Of a DNA stretch of 12,237 bases, positions 1 to 7,197 are shown piece by piece. Position 1 is the first letter of the stretch. Each line of letters begins with the position of its first letter. The position numbers and the translations under genes are program-made. Origin of the DNA: CAZCDM01 sp964497475 (lineage in GTDB: Bacteria; Planctomycetota; Phycisphaerae; SM23-33); assembly GCA_964497475.1 (NCBI GenBank), contig CAZCDM010000063.1, positions 1 through 12,237 on the forward strand, in the 5' to 3' direction. The notes below the pieces were generated by a model. That model was not told the origin of the DNA and made no database searches. It saw only the letters and a program-made list of their open reading frames with translations.

Positions 1-345
1 CTTCGTCGCCTGGCCGAACGTGTAATGCCAGATCACCCAGTTCCGCAGGTGCAGCCCCAGGTCGCGGGCGATGATCTTGACCTCGGCGGCGTACTCGTCG
101 CCGATAGCGATCCAGAAGCTGCCCGTGGGTTTGCAGACGGCTTGGCAGGCGGCCATCCAATCGGCCGTCCATTGGTAGTACTCGTCGTAGGCTTTGCGGT
201 CTTCGTAGACGTCGTAGGTATAGCCGATGTTGAACGGCGGGTCGGCGAAGACCAGGTCTGCCACCGGGCCATGCTCGGCTGCGATAGACCGCAGGATTTC
301 GATGCAGTCGCCCTGACGGATGGTATCGGGTTGAAAGCGGCTCAT
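1..345 (-). CDS. Site-specific DNA methyltransferase, N-terminal part (partial)
   Basis: Predicted S-adenosylmethionine-dependent DNA methyltransferase that methylates an exocyclic amino group (adenine N6 or cytosine N4). The 115 visible residues begin with an RQGDCIEIL segment (about 10-18) and carry the catalytic motif IV as DPPFNIGY at residues 35-42. A second conserved block, GDEY (82-85), is followed by NWVIWHYTFG (102-111). This arrangement, with the catalytic motif near the N-terminus, fits the beta class, in which the FxGxG SAM-binding motif lies at the C-terminal end, here outside the window. The ATG at 345 is preceded by AAGGG at 7 nt spacing and opens directly into the conserved region. 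The 3' end is cut off by the window edge. No restriction endonuclease is visible on this side, so it may be an orphan enzyme or have a partner further left. The family call is firm; the target base and recognition site cannot be read. Confidence 0.9.
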   Translation of the reverse strand, partial: MSRFQPDTIRQGDCIEILRSIAAEHGPVADLVFADPPFNIGYTYDVYEDRKAYDEYYQWTADWMAACQAVCKPTGSFWIAIGDEYAAEVKIIARDLGLHLRNWVIWHYTFGQATK

Positions 346-657
346 GTGGATGCCCTTGACTGATAGTAAAAAGGGGATCTGGTTACGTTTTCTTGGCTCT
401 GGCTGAGCCGTCTTGGCTGAGTTATCTCCTGCCGAAGTATTGCCTGACCGGGATGTTCACAGCCGGTGGGCTGTCGTTGGCGAATGCGGCATGTGAAATC
501 AATTTTCCAGACAGAGCGTCCTGCCTGTCACCCTGAGCGTAGTCGATCGCCCGCCAGGCGAGCGGCGAAGTCGAAGGGTCTTTACGCAAAAAGATTCTTC
601 GGCTCGCCCTGCCGGGCTTCGCTCAGAATGACAACGGGTAACGCCGAAATGTCGATA
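346..657. other. 312-bp intergenic region with hairpins, no gene
   Basis: This gap lies between the methyltransferase start and the end of the secreted two-domain protein gene. I see no credible coding frame: the open frame crossing it on the plus strand has no family resemblance and runs through the repeat. It holds a perfect 6-bp hairpin at 459-474 (ACAGCC, loop GGTG, GGCTGT) without a T-tract, and the larger palindromic repeat at 526-633, listed separately. The methyltransferase promoter should lie at about 350-440 on the minus strand, but I cannot place its boxes with confidence. Confidence 0.6.
526..633. repeat. Imperfect palindromic intergenic repeat (TGTCAYYCTGAGCGWAG type)
   Basis: The outer arms are TGTCACCCTGAGCGTAG (526-542) and CTTCGCTCAGAATGACA (617-633), complementary at 14 of 17 positions. 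The inner arms are CGAAGGGTCTTT (572-583) and AAAGATTCTTCG (590-601), complementary at 10 of 12, with both mismatches being G-T wobbles in plus-strand RNA and a 6-nt loop. The GC-rich middle parts are also partly complementary, with the left one longer by about 14 nt. From memory, elements with these same TGTCATTCTGAGCG and CGAAGAATCT words recur in the intergenic spaces of many unrelated bacterial genomes. It sits just downstream of the minus-strand gene ending at 658 and could act as its transcript end or an mRNA stabiliser. It encodes no protein and is too short to be an autonomous insertion sequence. Confidence 0.75.
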
Positions 658-1899
658 TTATTTCAGCAGTTCTTTGGCGGCGGGGTTGTTGCGGGGGTCT
701 TCGACGGGTCGGCTGGGCCGGGCCGGCTCGACGATGGGTGCTCGCGGTGCGGCGGGGATCTGTTTCGCCGGCTGGAAGTAGCTGACGTGGTCGGCCAGTT
801 CGTCCAGGAGCTGGCGGGCTTGGTCGAGCGTGGCCACGCGGCAGGTCAGCACCAGGGCGTGGTAGCGGGCGGGTTGGTCGCCCTTGGCTGGGAGGATGGC
901 CATGCGATGCAGCTCTAGGAAGGGCTTGGATGCGGGCGGGGCCTTGCCGGCCGGGGCCGAGGCGGGCTGGCTGGTCGCAGCGGCCGTGCGGCGGACGACG
1001 AGTTCGTAGCCGTCCTCGTCGCCCAGCTTGGTCGGGCCGGAGGAGAGCACCTCGACCGTCGCGTCCTGCTTGCGCTGGAAGTCCAGAACCCTCTGGCCGC
1101 ACTGCTGGGCCGTCATATCCGGCGGGGCCGGCAGTGAGATCACGTGCACCGACGGCGAGATCAGCCCGCGTCGCAAGTCGACCTGGCCGAGCACGAGCCC
1201 GAGGTGATCCTGCGTGCCGAACCACCCGTCCGGCTGGCGGATGACCACGCCGTGCTTGAAGTTCTTGAGGAACGGTCCGTCGAAGGTTCGCGGCAGGTCG
1301 ATCGGGTGGCGGATGGGTTCGTAGGTCAGGCTGCTGCAGACGGCCAGGATTGTCGGTTCGAGGAGGTCGGCCTGGTCGGCCTGGATTTCCATCGTGAGCA
1401 TGTACGCTACGGAGTGATCGGCCTGGTCGTCGCCGGCCTGGAGGGGGCGAACGTAAACGACGTGGGCGGCCTCGGTGGCCGTGCCGCGGTAGCTGTACCG
1501 CACGCGACTGAGGACCGCATCGCGCCCGCCGCAGACGAACTCCCGCGTCGAGAAGATCTCGACATTCCGCGTGACCAGTTGGCCTTGAAGCGTCTTGAGA
1601 TGATCGTCGGTGTACTGCTTTGCCGTCATGCCAGGCTGGACGGCCGAGACCGTCAGCGAGATGCTTCGCGTGGCCTGGGTGCCCTCGATGCGGCGGGCCA
1701 GGAAGATTTCATCCGGCTGGTCGACGCCGGCGGTCTGGTAGCCGGTGGGCAGTTGAAGCGAGACACCGGCCCAGGGGAAAGACTGCGGCTGGTTGAGCTT
1801 GACCTCCTCGGCCGATGCGGCCGGGGGCAGGGCGGCTGCGGCGAAAAGGGCGAAAAGGGCCTGGACGAATGAGCATCGCAACGGGTGGGCAGTATTCAT
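658..1899 (-). CDS. Secreted protein with two similar PsbP/DcrB-like domains, function unknown
   Basis: The product has 413 residues. Residues 1-30 form a signal peptide: a positive start, a hydrophobic stretch FVQALFALFAAAALPP, and an ASA-EE cleavage site after residue 30, so the protein is exported. The mature part looks like two copies of one fold. Copy 1 (about 38-194) starts FPWAGVSLQLPTGY and ends near LAVCSSLTYEP. Copy 2 (about 212-376) starts NFKHGVVIRQPDGWF and ends near LDELADHVSYFQP. Each copy runs from a short 'aliphatic-x-LP/QP-x-GW/GY' strand, through a middle section, to a closing helix in which residues are summed over a time or threshold. This outline recalls DcrB/PsbP-type domains, but the match is by eye only. 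A Ser/Pro/Ala linker (TSQPASAPAGKAPPASKP, 309-326) interrupts copy 2, and a Pro-rich tail follows 377. The ATG at 1899 is preceded by AGGGG; longer in-frame readings upstream run through the antiporter gene in another frame. It starts 29 bp after the antiporter stop, so the two are probably co-transcribed. Confidence 0.75.
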   Translation of the reverse strand: MNTAHPLRCSFVQALFALFAAAALPPAASAEEVKLNQPQSFPWAGVSLQLPTGYQTAGVDQPDEIFLARRIEGTQATRSISLTVSAVQPGMTAKQYTDDHLKTLQGQLVTRNVEIFSTREFVCGGRDAVLSRVRYSYRGTATEAAHVVYVRPLQAGDDQADHSVAYMLTMEIQADQADLLEPTILAVCSSLTYEPIRHPIDLPRTFDGPFLKNFKHGVVIRQPDGWFGTQDHLGLVLGQVDLRRGLISPSVHVISLPAPPDMTAQQCGQRVLDFQRKQDATVEVLSSGPTKLGDEDGYELVVRRTAAATSQPASAPAGKAPPASKPFLELHRMAILPAKGDQPARYHALVLTCRVATLDQARQLLDELADHVSYFQPAKQIPAAPRAPIVEPARPSRPVEDPRNNPAAKELLK

Positions 1900-1928
1900 G
1901 GTACCCCTAGTATAGCACCCGGCGTGGG

Positions 1929-2996
1929 TCAGGGCGAGTCCGTCGCCAGAACGCCCGAGGATACCAGCACCAGCAGCGTGGCGTAGTAGCCCAGGAAAAT
2001 CGTCACCAGCACCGCGCCCTGCCAGCGGCGGAAGGTCTTGCCCCGCAGAAAAATGAAGACGGTGAACAGACCCAGCACGGCCAGGATGATCGGGAAGTGC
2101 AGGTAGTAGAACTCGGTGGGCACTTCCAGCCGGGCTGCGAGGTTCGACGCACCGATGACGAACAGGACGTTGAGGATATTGGCGCCGACGACATTGCCGA
2201 CCAGCAGCTCGGGATGGCCCCGCACGACGGCCATGATGGCGGTGACCAGTTCGGGCAGGCTCGTGCCGAAGGCGATGAGCGTAACAGCCAGGACGTTGGG
2301 CGGCACGCCGTAGCGGAGGCAGAGCTGGCTGACCGAGCCAACCATGACCTGGGCGCCGCCGATGACCATGGCCAGGCCGACGCCCAGCAACAGGACGCTC
2401 AAGGCGATAGTGCGGATGTTGCGCAGGGCCTGGTCTTCGGGCGGCCGGGCCGTGGCGGGCAGGGCGTCGGGGTGTTGGCGGGCCCAGCGAATCGAGGCCA
2501 CCAGGTAGGCTGCGATGACGGCCAGGAAGATGATGCCGATGACTCGCGGCAGGGTCACGCCATGAATGGATCCATGGGCTACGGCCAGGCCGGTTGCGAT
2601 GGCGATCAGAAGCGCCGCCGAGCCGAACTGCAGCAGCCCTTGGCGTTTGAGGACGAAGCGGTCTTTCGGCAGGTTCCTCAGGCAGGCGCAGAGCCCGAAG
2701 ATCAGGGCCATGTTGCAGATCACGCTGCCAATGCCATTGCCCAACGCCAGGCCCGGCTGACCCTGAAAGGCGGCCGATACCGACACGGCCGTCTCCGGCG
2801 CGGTCGTGCCCAGCGAGACGACCGTCGCGCCGATAATCACCGTGCTCATGCCCAGCGCGCGGGCCATCGTGACCGCGGCCGATACCGCGCGGTCGGCGCC
2901 GAAGACCAGCAGGGCGATGGCACCGGCGGCCATCAGCCAAAGCCAGAGGCTGTCGAGCGACTCGAAAAAGGAAGCGGGGATCAGGTCAGCGAGCAT
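1929..2996 (-). CDS. Sodium/calcium antiporter, CaCA family (YrbG-like)
   Basis: An inner-membrane cation exchanger of 355 residues, expected to move Ca2+ (or another cation) against Na+ or H+. It shows the two inverted alpha repeats of the family. Repeat 1 has GTTAPE (63-68) followed by GNGIGSVICN (86-95). Repeat 2 has GTSLPE (244-249) followed by GNVVGANILN (267-276). E68 and E249 are the expected ion-coordinating acids. About ten hydrophobic segments span the chain, with a charged loop around 170-195 between the halves. Length is normal for bacterial YrbG-type proteins. I chose the ATG at 2996; a TTG two codons upstream (3002) is possible but neither has a strong Shine-Dalgarno. The URO-D family gene diverges 111 bp away, and the secreted protein gene follows 29 bp downstream, suggesting a two-gene unit. 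GTTAPE, not the commoner GTSLPE, in repeat 1 is a conservative variation. Ion selectivity cannot be told from sequence. Confidence 0.92.
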   Translation of the reverse strand: MLADLIPASFFESLDSLWLWLMAAGAIALLVFGADRAVSAAVTMARALGMSTVIIGATVVSLGTTAPETAVSVSAAFQGQPGLALGNGIGSVICNMALIFGLCACLRNLPKDRFVLKRQGLLQFGSAALLIAIATGLAVAHGSIHGVTLPRVIGIIFLAVIAAYLVASIRWARQHPDALPATARPPEDQALRNIRTIALSVLLLGVGLAMVIGGAQVMVGSVSQLCLRYGVPPNVLAVTLIAFGTSLPELVTAIMAVVRGHPELLVGNVVGANILNVLFVIGASNLAARLEVPTEFYYLHFPIILAVLGLFTVFIFLRGKTFRRWQGAVLVTIFLGYYATLLVLVSSGVLATDSP

Positions 2997-3107
2997 CGCC
3001 AAAGCCTATCGACCCGCAAGGCCAAACGCAAGGGCTCGGCCGATTGCGGTTTTTCGTTGTCCGGCTGCTCTGTTACTGGTACGAATGTCGCACGAAAGGA
3101 ACCATGC

Positions 3108-4067
3108 ATGACGCCTCGCGAAACATTCATGATGGCCATGGAAGGCAAGCAGCCGCCAGGGCGCGTACCGCATTTCGAGCTGGTTTTTTTCCTGACGATG
3201 GAAGCCTTCGGCCGCATCCATCCGCAGCATCGGCGGTACCATCAGTGGCACCAGATGAGCCAGGCCGAGCGCGACCTGCACATCGCCGACCTGGCCGACC
3301 TCTACGTCCAGACCGCAAAGACCTACGAGCACTCGGCGATCTTCTCGCACGGGGCGGGCTTCCTGCCGCCTGAGGGCGAATTGCTCATCCTTGATGAGAT
3401 CCGCCGCATCAGCGGCGAGGACTATTTCCTGATGATGCACGGTGATGCGACCTACTCCGTGCCGGGCGGCGACCGGATGATGGAGTTCATCGGGCAGATC
3501 GCCGACGACCCGCAGAGCGTCAAGGACGAAGCCCAGCGGCGTGTCGACGAAAAGCTCCAGCGCGGACGGCAGTTCCAGGAGCACGGGGCGCTGGACGGCT
3601 TTGCCCTGTGCAGCGATTACTGCATGAACGAGGGGCCGTTCCTCTCGCCGGCGATGTTCGATGAGTTCGTCACGCCATATCTGGCCCAGCTCATCGCGGG
3701 CTATCGCGAGATGGGCTTTTACACGATCAAGCATTCGGATGGCAATATCATGCCGATCATCGACCGGCTGGTGGAATGCAATCCGCATGCCCTGCACAGC
3801 CTCGACCCGCAGGGCAGCGTGGATATCGCGGAGGTGAAGCGCGACTACGGCGAGCGGGTCTGCCTGATTGGCAATGTCAATTGCGGGCTGATGCAGACCG
3901 GCACGGAGGAGCAGGTGGCCGAGTCGGTCCGCTACGCGTTGCAGCACGGCATGCCCGGCGGCGGGTACATTTTCTCCACGAGCAATTGCGTCTATACCGG
4001 CATGGCGTTGGATCGCTACGAGTTGATGCTCGACATCTGGCGGGCTGAGGGTAATTACCCCGAGTAA
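3108..4067 (+). CDS. Uroporphyrinogen decarboxylase-family protein (MtaA/CmuA-like methyltransferase branch)
   Basis: A 319-residue TIM-barrel protein of the UroD superfamily. It is more likely a methylcobamide-type methyltransferase paralogue than a heme-pathway decarboxylase, because the UroD N-terminal RQAGRYLPEY-like active-site block is absent. Family landmarks are the opening MTPRETFMMAMEGKQPPGRVP, the SDYCMNEGPFLSPAMFDEF block (about 169-187), KHSDGNIMPIIDRLVE, then IGNVNCGLM and the closing GYIFSTSNCVYTGM. The zinc site of MtaA-type enzymes is His-x-Cys plus a distant Cys. Here H209 and C294 are in place, but the second position is D211 in KHSDG. The start at 3108 has GAAAGGA 7 nt upstream; the out-of-frame ATG at 3104 is not used, and the much longer open frame upstream is antisense to the antiporter. 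It stands alone on its strand and converges on the rhamnose operon with a 9-bp gap. The substrate, and any corrinoid partner, is not visible here. Confidence 0.85.
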   Translation: MTPRETFMMAMEGKQPPGRVPHFELVFFLTMEAFGRIHPQHRRYHQWHQMSQAERDLHIADLADLYVQTAKTYEHSAIFSHGAGFLPPEGELLILDEIRRISGEDYFLMMHGDATYSVPGGDRMMEFIGQIADDPQSVKDEAQRRVDEKLQRGRQFQEHGALDGFALCSDYCMNEGPFLSPAMFDEFVTPYLAQLIAGYREMGFYTIKHSDGNIMPIIDRLVECNPHALHSLDPQGSVDIAEVKRDYGERVCLIGNVNCGLMQTGTEEQVAESVRYALQHGMPGGGYIFSTSNCVYTGMALDRYELMLDIWRAEGNYPE

Positions 4068-4076
4068 CGATTGCGG

Positions 4077-5930
4077 CTAGGCGTCGCGGGAGCGGTCGGA
4101 CATCAGCAGCAGGTCGCGGAGATGCTCTGCGTCGTCGGCGGTCAGCCAGCGGTCGAGGAACCCCTTTTCCTGCACGATCTGCGCGATGGCCATCAGCGCC
4201 CGCAGGTGATAGTTCCGCTCGTCGCTACTGCCCAGCAGCAGGAAGCACGTCTTGACGTACGGCGCGTCGGGGTCGAATATGATGCCCCCTTTGCATCGGA
4301 CGGGGAGGATCTCGAAGATGTTTTCGCCCGGGACGATGATATGCGGCACGGCCAGGCCGGGCTGGAGAACCGTGCTGGACTGCTTTTCTCGCCCGGCCAG
4401 GCGGCTGACAATGTCGGCTGCATCCAGGCCGATGCGATCGGCGAGCAGCTCGGCGGCCCGGGCAAAGAGTTTGTCCTTGGAGGTGGGGCCGGCCAGGTCG
4501 AGAATCGGCGTTTCGCGCAGCAGCCGGTCGAAGCGGTCGTGGGAAATCTCGTCGCGCTCGGTGGCGATGTGGCGAAGCTCGTCTTCCAGGTCGCTGCGCT
4601 GGAACTCGCGCGAGACGATTTTGCGGACGAGGTAGACCAGGGCACTTTGTCGCTGGGTGCGGCGGCGGACGTAGGCGAAGTACCACACCAGCCCGGCGGC
4701 GGCGAAGGCGCCGGTCGTGGCCAGGGGGACCACGCCCATGTCGGCAATGAGGACGACGTACATCACAATGCCCGCCAGCGGCATGTACGGATAGAACGGC
4801 ACACGGAACGGCGGGCGGTAGTTCTGGATGCGGCTGGTCCGCAGGACGACCACGGCCAGGCAGGTCAGCAGATACAGCAGCAGGAGCATGGTGCTGGCGA
4901 CCTTCACGAGGTTCTCCAGCGACAGCGCGGCGATGACGACGGCCATGAACGCTCCGGTAACCAGCACGGCCACCCAGGGCACGCCGTTGGCTCGCGAGCG
5001 GGTCATGACCGGCGGCAGGAGGTTGTCGCTGCTCATGGCCAGAGGGGCTCGGCTGGCTTCGAGGATGGCGCCATTGGCGGTGGTGATGTAGGCGAGCATG
5101 GCCGCCGCGGCCAGGATGATCAGTCCGGCCCGGCCCCAGAAGGTTTCCGCAGCGAGCGACAGCGGCGTGAGATTGCCCGCCAGTACCTCCGGTTCGGTCA
5201 CGCCGACGGTGACGAGCACGGCTGCGACGTAGAGCACGGTCACGACGGCCAGGGCGGCGAACATGGCCTTGGGGAGCGTCCGGCCGGGGCGGCGGACCTC
5301 GCCGGCGATGTTGGCCACGCCCAGCAGCCCGCCGAAGCTCACGAAGACCAGCCCGGCTGCGGCGAGGACGTTTTTCGCCCCGGCGTCGAAGAACCCGCGG
5401 AAGTGCTCGACCTGCATCGACCCGCCGGTGGCGCCGCCGCCAACAAACGCGATCAGCACCGCCAGCAGCACGCCCACCATGAAGACCTGGAATCGGCCCA
5501 CGCCTTTGACGGTGAGGACGTTCAGCAGGGTGAACAGGCCGCAGCCGCCCAGGGCGACGAGCTTCATCGTGCCGTCGGGCAGGTCGGGCCAGACCAGGCG
5601 GGCGAAGGCCCCCATGCCCAGCAGGGCGAAGGCGGCTTTGAGGGCGATGGCGAACCAGCTGGCCAGGCCCGCGAACGTGCCCGCGAACGTGCCCAGGCTG
5701 CGCTCGACGTGGAGGTAATTGCCCCCTGCCCGCGGCATGGCGGTGGCGAGTTCGGCCTGACAGAGCAGGGCGGGAATCACCATCAGCCCGGCCAGGCCGT
5801 AGCTGAAGATCACCGCCGGGCCGGCCGTTGCGAAGGCCAGCCCTGGCAGGACGAACAGCCCGCTGCTGATCATCGCCCCGGCGGCGATGCAGAAGGTCTC
5901 CCAGAAGCCGAGCTGTTTGTGAACGCTCAT
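4077..5930 (-). CDS. APC-superfamily permease fused to a C-terminal PTS EIIA type-2 domain
   Basis: A 617-residue inner-membrane transporter with a cytoplasmic regulatory tail. Residues 1-425 hold about twelve hydrophobic segments of the amino acid-polyamine-organocation fold. TM1 carries the unwound substrate-binding motif GAMISSGLFVLPG (18-30), and the PRAGGNYLHVERSLG block (66-80) follows TM2. After a charged linker (about 421-470) comes a domain matching PTS EIIA of the fructose/mannitol type (about 471-615). REKQSST and LQPGLAVPHI surround H530, the position of the phosphorylatable histidine, and NYHLRAL (H575) matches the second conserved histidine block. The ATG at 5930 overlaps the rhaA stop by 4 bp (ATGA), so translation is coupled. 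EIIA tails on APC permeases are known, but I recall no established role for one in rhamnose uptake. The domain may sense PTS phosphorylation state and gate transport. Substrate is unproven: sugar by context, amino acid by TM1 motif. No EI, HPr, EIIB or EIIC is in the window. Confidence 0.9.
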   Translation of the reverse strand: MSVHKQLGFWETFCIAAGAMISSGLFVLPGLAFATAGPAVIFSYGLAGLMVIPALLCQAELATAMPRAGGNYLHVERSLGTFAGTFAGLASWFAIALKAAFALLGMGAFARLVWPDLPDGTMKLVALGGCGLFTLLNVLTVKGVGRFQVFMVGVLLAVLIAFVGGGATGGSMQVEHFRGFFDAGAKNVLAAAGLVFVSFGGLLGVANIAGEVRRPGRTLPKAMFAALAVVTVLYVAAVLVTVGVTEPEVLAGNLTPLSLAAETFWGRAGLIILAAAAMLAYITTANGAILEASRAPLAMSSDNLLPPVMTRSRANGVPWVAVLVTGAFMAVVIAALSLENLVKVASTMLLLLYLLTCLAVVVLRTSRIQNYRPPFRVPFYPYMPLAGIVMYVVLIADMGVVPLATTGAFAAAGLVWYFAYVRRRTQRQSALVYLVRKIVSREFQRSDLEDELRHIATERDEISHDRFDRLLRETPILDLAGPTSKDKLFARAAELLADRIGLDAADIVSRLAGREKQSSTVLQPGLAVPHIIVPGENIFEILPVRCKGGIIFDPDAPYVKTCFLLLGSSDERNYHLRALMAIAQIVQEKGFLDRWLTADDAEHLRDLLLMSDRSRDA

Positions 5931-7183
5931 CCGCGGGTGCTCAGTACGTCGGCTTCGTATTGCTTGACCTCGGCCAGCCAGGCGGTGTCGCAGGGGACGT
6001 CGTGGCGGTGGCAGTATTCGTCCCATACGGCCCCGGCCGGGAGGGTCTTGCAGTCTTCCATCAGGGCCAGGCGGGTCGTGAAGTCGCCGTCGGCCTCGGC
6101 GGCCACGAGGCGGTCGGTCGGTTCGAGCAGGGCTTCGAGCAGAGCCTTGGCCATGTTGCGCGAGCCGATGACCCAGGCGGCGACGCGGTTGATGCTGGCG
6201 TCGAAATAGTCCAGGCCGATGTGCGTTCGGCTGAGATATCCGCCGCGGACCAGTTCGGCGGCGATGGCGCGGAGCTCGTCGGTGAGGATCACGACGTGGT
6301 CGCTGTCCCAGCGGACGCCTCGGCTGACGTGCAGCAGCAGGCCGGGCACCCAGGGCATGACGGCCGAGATCTTGTCGGAGATGACCTCGGTGGGGTGGAA
6401 GTGGCCGGCGTCGAGACAGAGGAGGATTTGGTGGGCGGCGGCATAGCCGAGGTAGAACTCGCTGCTGCCGACGACGTAGCTCTCCGAGCCGATGCCGAAA
6501 AGCTTGCTCTCGACGGCGTCGAGGTTGCCCTCCAGGGGCTCGGTGAGGATCGCATCGAGCGATTCGATGAGTCGCTGGCGGGGCGCGGCGCGGTCGGCGG
6601 GGGTGTCTTTATAGCCGTCGGGAATCCAGATGTTGGTGACGGTGTCCGAGCCGAGGGCCTGGCCCATGGCGGCGCCGATGGTGCGGCAGGCGCGGGCGTG
6701 GGCGATCCAGAATTGGCGGATGGTTTTGTCGCGGTGGGAGAGGGTCAGGCCGTCGGCGGCCTTGGGGTGCGAGAAGAAGGTGGGGTTGAAGTCCATGCCC
6801 AGGCCGAGCTGTTTGGCCCAGTCGATCCAGGCGGCGAAGTGCTCGGGGGCCAGTTCGTCGCGGTCGACGGCCTTGCCGGCGGTTTCGGCGTAGATGGCAT
6901 GGAGGTTGATGCGATGGCTGCCGGGGATGAGGGAGTGGGCCTTGGCGAAGTCGGCGCGGAGTTCCTCGGCCGATCGTGCCTTGCCGGGGTAGTTGCCCGT
7001 GGCGGCCAGGCCACCATCGAGCTGGCCCGAGCCTTCAAAGCCGCCCACGTCGTCGCCCTGCCAGCAGTGGATGCTGATGGGGATATCGGTCAGGGCGGTC
7101 AGGGCCGATTCGGTATCGACGCCGAGTTCGGCGTAGCGGTCGCGTGCGAGCGAATAGGCGGATTGGATGGCTTGTTCGTTCAT
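5927..7183 (-). CDS. rhaA: L-rhamnose isomerase
   Basis: Cytoplasmic metal-dependent aldose-ketose isomerase converting L-rhamnose to L-rhamnulose, the first catabolic step; the E. coli-type enzyme also accepts L-mannose and L-lyxose. At 418 residues it aligns almost without gaps to E. coli RhaA (419). Shared blocks include SIHCWQGDDVGGFE (37-50), ATGNYPGKAR (61-70), NIWIPDGYKD (184-193), DAVESKLFGIGSESY (222-236), LDAGHFHPTEVISDKISA (257-274) and HIGLDYFDASINR (321-333). The metal ligands are all present: E225, D258, H261, H285, D293, D295 and D325. The ATG at 7183 begins with the expected short N-terminal helix; its Shine-Dalgarno is weak (GAAAG at 12 nt), consistent with read-through from the aldolase gene ending 14 bp upstream. 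The stop overlaps the permease start. This is the best-identified gene of the window and gives the operon its likely substrate. Confidence 0.97.
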   Translation of the reverse strand: MNEQAIQSAYSLARDRYAELGVDTESALTALTDIPISIHCWQGDDVGGFEGSGQLDGGLAATGNYPGKARSAEELRADFAKAHSLIPGSHRINLHAIYAETAGKAVDRDELAPEHFAAWIDWAKQLGLGMDFNPTFFSHPKAADGLTLSHRDKTIRQFWIAHARACRTIGAAMGQALGSDTVTNIWIPDGYKDTPADRAAPRQRLIESLDAILTEPLEGNLDAVESKLFGIGSESYVVGSSEFYLGYAAAHQILLCLDAGHFHPTEVISDKISAVMPWVPGLLLHVSRGVRWDSDHVVILTDELRAIAAELVRGGYLSRTHIGLDYFDASINRVAAWVIGSRNMAKALLEALLEPTDRLVAAEADGDFTTRLALMEDCKTLPAGAVWDEYCHRHDVPCDTAWLAEVKQYEADVLSTRG

Positions 7184-7197
7184 GGTGGGGCTTTCGA

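Noticed and set aside
1900..2940. In-frame upstream extension of the two-domain secreted protein
   Set aside because: It overlaps the antiporter in another frame and would bury the signal peptide. The start at 1899 has an AGGGG ribosome site.
2097..3107. In-frame upstream extension of the UroD-family gene
   Set aside because: It would be antisense to the whole antiporter gene. The start at 3108 has a good Shine-Dalgarno and begins exactly at the family's N-terminal motif.
4049..4060. Perfect 12-bp palindrome GGGTAATTACCC at the end of the UroD-family gene
   Set aside because: It is inside coding sequence, has no T-tract on either strand and the hairpin would have only 4 bp. It is not convincing as the shared terminator of the two converging units.
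4071..6209. Long plus-strand open frame (over 700 codons) opposite the permease
   Set aside because: Composition is Gly/Gln/His/Asp-rich, typical of the antisense of a GC-rich membrane-protein gene. It shows no family features, and the minus strand has a clear APC-EIIA protein.
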